From: Enterocloster bolteae
Lineage (GTDB): Bacteria > Bacillota_A > Clostridia > Lachnospirales > Lachnospiraceae
Direction of reading: 5' to 3'
Assembly (NCBI GenBank): GCA_021769025.1
Contig: JAETTS010000087.1
Span: 1-8,815, forward strand
Length of the DNA: 8,815 bases
Below are positions 6,844 through 8,815 of this stretch, piece after piece; position 1 is the stretch's first letter, and each line of letters opens with the position of its first letter. A model generated the notes under the pieces. That model saw only the letters and a program-made list of their open reading frames with translations. It had not been told where the DNA came from and did not search any database. The position numbers and the translations under genes are program-made.

Positions 6844-6856
6844 CAGGGCGGCTTTT
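6823..6856 (-). terminator. intrinsic terminator after the tetrapeptide-repeat gene
   Basis: The exact 11-bp arms 6825-6835 and 6846-6856 (GC-rich core GCCGCCC/GGGCGGC) enclose a 10-nt loop. In the minus direction the stem ends in a run of five T (6828-6824). It lies about 45 nt past the stop codon of the small repeat gene. The A/T flanks are symmetric, so weak activity in the other direction is possible. Confidence 0.88.
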
Positions 6857-6901
6857 CTGCCGATAATCGTATGGCTGACACAAATTTTTGCTGAGATTTC
6901 C

Positions 6902-7066
6902 TTATCTCTGGTTGTTGTTCTGGCTGTTGTTGCGGCTGCTGTTCTGATTGTTGTTGCGGCTGCTGTTTTGGTTGTTGTTCTGGCTGTTGTTCTGATTGCT
7001 GTTCTGGCTGTTGTTCTGATTGTTGTTTCTGCAGTCGTCCATATCGTTGTAGTTATTTCTTGCCAT
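6902..7066 (-). CDS. 54-residue Asn/Gln/Ser tetrapeptide-repeat small protein, probably sporulation-specific
   Basis: A short reading frame from ATG 7066 to TAA 6902. An ideal AGGAGGT (7081-7075) stands 8 nt before the ATG. The first 13 residues (MARNNYNDMDDCR) are followed by ten uninterrupted units of the form N-[N/S]-[N/S]-[Q/R] (residues 14-53) and a final Arg. There is no signal peptide, membrane segment or hydrophobic core, and one Cys at 12, so the chain should be disordered. Upstream is a sigma-G-like promoter and downstream a strong terminator, so it has its own transcription unit, although nlpC transcripts may also enter it. Asn/Gln-rich small proteins are known among spore components (for example gamma-type SASP in bacilli), but this lacks the alpha/beta SASP sequence. 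I do not recognise a named family. It is very likely a real gene; the spore role is inferred. Confidence 0.8.
   Translation of the reverse strand: MARNNYNDMDDCRNNNQNNSQNSNQNNSQNNNQNSSRNNNQNSSRNNSQNNNQR
6908..7027 (-). repeat. ten 12-bp tandem coding units (tetrapeptide repeat)
   Basis: This is 120 bp of degenerate 12-bp units, typical forms being AACAACAGCCAG and AACAACAACCAG. They encode, in order, NNNQ, NNSQ, NSNQ, NNSQ, NNNQ, NSSR, NNNQ, NSSR, NNSQ, NNNQ. The unit frame is kept without a break. Changes between units are AAC/AGC (Asn/Ser) and CAG/CGC (Gln/Arg), so the protein pattern is better conserved than the DNA. Confidence 0.9.
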
Positions 7067-7107
7067 AGTATGGTACCTCCTAAAAGAAATATTTTTTGTT
7101 ACAGGAG

Positions 7108-7137
7108 TAGTATGGCTTGTTTGCAGAAATTTATTCT
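7108..7137 (-). promoter_or_regulatory. sigma-G-like forespore promoter for the tetrapeptide-repeat gene
   Basis: On the minus strand the -10 CATACTA (7114-7108) matches the published Bacillus sigma-G consensus exactly, and AGAATA (7137-7132) differs from the -35 consensus TGAATA by one base. The spacer is 17 bp. Transcription would begin near 7101, about 35 nt before the ATG and upstream of the AGGAGGT ribosome site. No competing sigma-A promoter is evident in this interval. A second CATACTA over the start codon is in the wrong place to drive this gene. Confidence 0.6.
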
Positions 7138-7159
7138 TCTATTTTTAAATTACTCTTTC

Positions 7160-7888
7160 TTAGTCTCCAAGCACATTCACAATCTTGATAGGAGCCCGGT
7201 AATTCCATGGAGATGTCTTTACACCTGTCTTATATGTAGAAGCATGAACAACTTGTCCATCGCCGATATACATGGCCACATGGTTGATATAACTTCCGCT
7301 TCCATAAAAGAGCAAGTCGCCTGGCCGCATCTGCTCTGCGCTGACGGCAACTCCCTGAGTGGCCTGAGACCTGGAACTGCGGTTTAATGTTACACCTGCG
7401 CTGTTTTTCATAACGTAACAGGTAAATCCGGAACAATCAAATCCTGTGCTGGGACTGCTGCCTGCCGCCCGGTATGCGCATCCCAAAAACTGCATGGCAT
7501 AATTTACCAGATCCTGCCTCTTGACTTCAGGGGTTCTTAAATCTACCGCCTCAACAGAACCATCCAAAACATTAAGAACCGATACTCCGGATTCTGTGGA
7601 GATGACACCAGATGTCTCGCCAACCTGAATCTCTACCCAACCGGAACCTTTATCTCCAAGAATCTGATACTGCTCTCCAGCCTGAGCCTGTTTTATAACC
7701 TCATAGGAATCCATGGATGCGAAAATCGCCGGGTTTCCTTCCTCAATTGCCGCGATATAGTTGCTGCACTCCACGCCTGGCTTGCTTAAATCCTCATATG
7801 ATGCCATCGCCTGTCCGGAATATAAAACGGTAAAACATCCACATAATGCTGCCAATCCAAACCCGTGATAGAATCGTTTTATTCTCAT
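7160..7888 (-). CDS. secreted SH3 - NlpC/P60 peptidoglycan endopeptidase
   Basis: A 242-residue exported cell-wall hydrolase. The signal peptide is MRIKRF, a hydrophobic core (about 9-25) and an AMA|SY cleavage site after residue 29. Residues about 45-108 fit a bacterial SH3 domain (QAGEQYQILGDKGSGWVEIQ), which would bind the wall. The C-terminal NlpC/P60 domain (about 122-240) has catalytic Cys152 in GFDCSGF, His203 in INHVAMYIGDG and the third polar residue His215 in VVHAS, plus the family-typical LNRSSRSQ and MRPGDLLFY. Such enzymes cut the D-Glu-diaminopimelate-type bond in stem peptides. The start is the ATG at 7888; an upstream ATG at 7900 would contain the GGAGG site used here. A near-perfect vegetative promoter lies about 100 nt upstream. 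It may act in growth, separation or spore wall remodelling. Confidence 0.94.
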   Translation of the reverse strand: MRIKRFYHGFGLAALCGCFTVLYSGQAMASYEDLSKPGVECSNYIAAIEEGNPAIFASMDSYEVIKQAQAGEQYQILGDKGSGWVEIQVGETSGVISTESGVSVLNVLDGSVEAVDLRTPEVKRQDLVNYAMQFLGCAYRAAGSSPSTGFDCSGFTCYVMKNSAGVTLNRSSRSQATQGVAVSAEQMRPGDLLFYGSGSYINHVAMYIGDGQVVHASTYKTGVKTSPWNYRAPIKIVNVLGD

Positions 7889-7990
7889 AATTACCTCCAT
7901 TTCATGTCGTTTGTTGTCGTTATCTATATGTTGTAATGAATTCGTTAATTTTCTGTTTTAATTTTTACAAAAGTGTTAACTACATTTAGA

Positions 7991-8019
7991 ATTATATTTT
8001 ATTTTTGTTACTTTGTCAA
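7991..8019 (-). promoter_or_regulatory. consensus sigma-A promoter of the NlpC/P60 gene
   Basis: On the minus strand a perfect TTGACA (8019-8014), a 17-bp A-rich spacer and a perfect TATAAT (7996-7991). Start of transcription is expected near 7984, giving an untranslated leader of about 96 nt. That leader contains a near-palindrome centred on GAATTC (7934-7947, TAATGAATTCGTTA), which might bind a regulator; this last point is speculative. Confidence 0.85.
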
Positions 8020-8102
8020 GCAAATGCTTCCAGAAATGTTAAATTAATATTACCACTTGTTTCCAGTTCTATCCTAATTGTTACAAATAAAGATTGCAGC
8101 CC

Positions 8103-8168
8103 AACAAAAATATGCCGCACATTTTTTGTTCCTTGCTAATTTAAGGATACAAAAAATCTGCGGCATAT
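8103..8168 (-). terminator. long hairpin terminator after the HAAS gene
   Basis: Arms of about 25 nt (8110-8134 with 8143-8168) pair almost throughout: ATATGCCGCA, one mismatch, ATTTTTTGT, a small bulge, then CCTT, around an 8-nt loop. On the minus strand the stem is followed by TTTTTGTTGG (8109 downward). It begins about 30 nt after the HAAS stop codon. The A/T block inside the stem gives T-runs in both directions. Confidence 0.75.
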
Positions 8169-8198
8169 GGGTTATCTTTTATGTTAACGGATTCTATC

Positions 8199-8690
8199 CT
8201 ACCTTCGGTTGTTCATACGGAAAATCCAGACTACCATCCAAATCACAAGAAGAGGCACCAGGATCGGAGCCAGAAGGGACAAGATCCCTCCTACAATAGC
8301 AAATACCAGATATAATACAGCGAAGACAACAACCAAAATCAAAAGCTTCCAGTACCATTTATTCAGGTCTATATAATGAAACGAGCCTTTTGTCCCATAC
8401 GAATTTCCATCCCGCACATCATCGCTTCTGCGGTCAGGATCCTCATAGGTATAAGACTGGCTGTATGTGCTATATGGGTTGTCCTCCGCCCCATCCGTCG
8501 TGTCCTCGATGGTTCTTGCAATCAGGCGGGGATCCCCTATTTCAGCAGTGACTTCCTCCTCAGTGCGGCCCTTTAATACCTCACTGGTGATATAACTGTC
8601 ATAATATCTTATATTTTCCTCAATTACCCCAGGCGGCACATCCCCATTCAATGACCTGCGCAGGCTCTGAAGAAACTCCTCTTTTCTCAT
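8199..8690 (-). CDS. HAAS/DUF1700 domain membrane protein
   Basis: A 163-residue protein. The N-terminal HAAS (DUF1700-type) helical domain, about residues 1-63, shows MRKEEFLQSLRRSL, then IEENIRYYDSYI and TEEEVTAEIGDPRLIARTI, the usual pattern of these proteins. A polar Ser/Tyr/Asp-rich linker (about 64-112) follows. Two membrane helices lie at about 114-135 and 137-156, and the tail RMNNRR is basic, so both ends are probably cytoplasmic. The start is the ATG at 8690 with GGAG 6 nt upstream; a TTG at 8705 would lie on the wrong side of that site. Genes of this family often sit beside a PadR-type regulator and take part in envelope-stress or resistance modules. No such regulator is inside the window, though it could lie just beyond 8815. 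Confidence 0.88.
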   Translation of the reverse strand: MRKEEFLQSLRRSLNGDVPPGVIEENIRYYDSYITSEVLKGRTEEEVTAEIGDPRLIARTIEDTTDGAEDNPYSTYSQSYTYEDPDRRSDDVRDGNSYGTKGSFHYIDLNKWYWKLLILVVVFAVLYLVFAIVGGILSLLAPILVPLLVIWMVVWIFRMNNRR

Positions 8691-8737
8691 GAACTTCTCC
8701 TTCAATTTTCCATTTCCGTATAAATATCATTTGCACA

Positions 8738-8782
8738 TGGTTCGCTAACGAAATTATCCGCCCTATGGTCGGACGCGAACCA
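8738..8782. repeat. nested palindrome in the HAAS gene leader
   Basis: The outer arms TGGTTCGC (8738-8745) and GCGAACCA (8775-8782) are exact over 8 bp. Inside is a second hairpin, TCCGCCC (8757-8763) with GGTCGGA (8767-8773), 6 of 7 paired, with loop TAT. A competing small stem, TTCG with CGAA (8741-8752), shares the outer left arm, so two folds exclude each other. It lies about 50 nt upstream of the HAAS start codon. Confidence 0.6.
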
Positions 8783-8787
8783 GCGCG

Positions 8788-8813
8788 GGTATAATCTCTG
8801 TCGAGATTATACC
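8788..8813. promoter_or_regulatory. perfect 11-bp palindrome carrying TATAAT in each arm
   Basis: GGTATAATCTC (8788-8798), loop TGTC, and GAGATTATACC (8803-8813) form a perfect hairpin or operator-like dyad. Each arm includes TATAAT, so on the minus strand the copy at 8811-8806 could be the -10 of the HAAS promoter, its -35 lying beyond the window edge. There is no T-tract, so a simple terminator is unlikely. It could be an operator, a repeat element or the promoter itself. Confidence 0.4.
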
Positions 8814-8815
8814 AT

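Noticed and set aside
6788..6883. N-terminal extension of the rhodanese protein
   Set aside because: The extra codons read through the terminator hairpin and the -35 and -10 boxes. The ATG at 6787 has its own ribosome site.
6908..7027. CRISPR array or satellite reading of the 12-bp repeats
   Set aside because: The units are contiguous with no spacers, stay in one reading frame and lie inside an ORF with a good start site.
7064..7072. Second CATACTA motif over the start codon of the repeat gene
   Set aside because: A promoter there would start transcription inside the gene, and it has no matching -35 that I can see. Probably chance.
6968..7387. Plus-strand hydrophobic frame of about 139 codons rich in Val and Leu
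   Set aside because: It is the antisense of the Asn/Gln repeat and of the NlpC/P60 gene; the complement of AAC codons reads as GTT (Val). No ribosome site.
8738..8782. tRNA-like or riboswitch identity suggested by the GGTTCG motif
   Set aside because: No acceptor, D or anticodon arms can be drawn and no riboswitch consensus that I know fits. Kept only as an unnamed palindromic leader.

Overview
The window looks like chromosome of a low-to-moderate GC, spore-forming Gram-positive bacterium of the Clostridia, most likely a gut-type Lachnospiraceae. This is inferred from strong GGAGG-type ribosome sites, frequent GTG/TTG starts, a HAAS/DUF1700 membrane protein, a papain-like secreted protease with a lectin-like tail, a stand-alone RlmL/YpsC-type methyltransferase and an rdgB-phosphodiesterase pair arranged as in Bacillus (ysnA-ysnB). 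All convincing genes lie on the minus strand, so transcription runs from high to low coordinates.

Right end (8815 to about 8100): a leader rich in nested palindromes, then a HAAS/DUF1700 two-helix membrane protein closed by a long hairpin terminator. Next (8019 to 7160) comes a consensus vegetative promoter driving a secreted SH3-NlpC/P60 cell-wall hydrolase. Then (7137 to 6824) comes a 54-residue Asn/Gln/Ser protein that the long-ORF view misses. It is made of ten perfect tetrapeptide units, sits behind what looks like a forespore sigma-G promoter, and is closed by a strong terminator. This is the most interesting item in the window.

Middle (6843 to 1624): a single-domain rhodanese whose promoter is built into the preceding terminator. 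It is followed by a probable operon of yfcE phosphodiesterase, RlmL-type rRNA methyltransferase (4-nt overlap), secreted C1 cysteine protease, rdgB house-cleaning nucleotidase (23-nt overlap) and a second YfcE/YsnB-type phosphodiesterase, ending at an intrinsic terminator near 1640. Nucleic-acid housekeeping genes thus surround an exported protease.

Left end (1303 to 1): a region that reads as more AT-rich and accessory. It has a gene-less stretch, a control region with two exact 10-bp direct repeats around a plus-strand -10 box, an XRE/Cro-CI regulator, a 45-codon tail resembling the C-terminus of an ABC-2-type ATPase (probably a remnant or a coupled micro-ORF), and a TTG-started DUF402 protein followed by structured terminators. 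I see no tRNA, rRNA, CRISPR array or intact mobile element, and no clear large new multi-gene system. The best candidates for something undescribed are the tetrapeptide-repeat sporulation gene, the XRE repeat/promoter region and the palindromic leader at the right edge.
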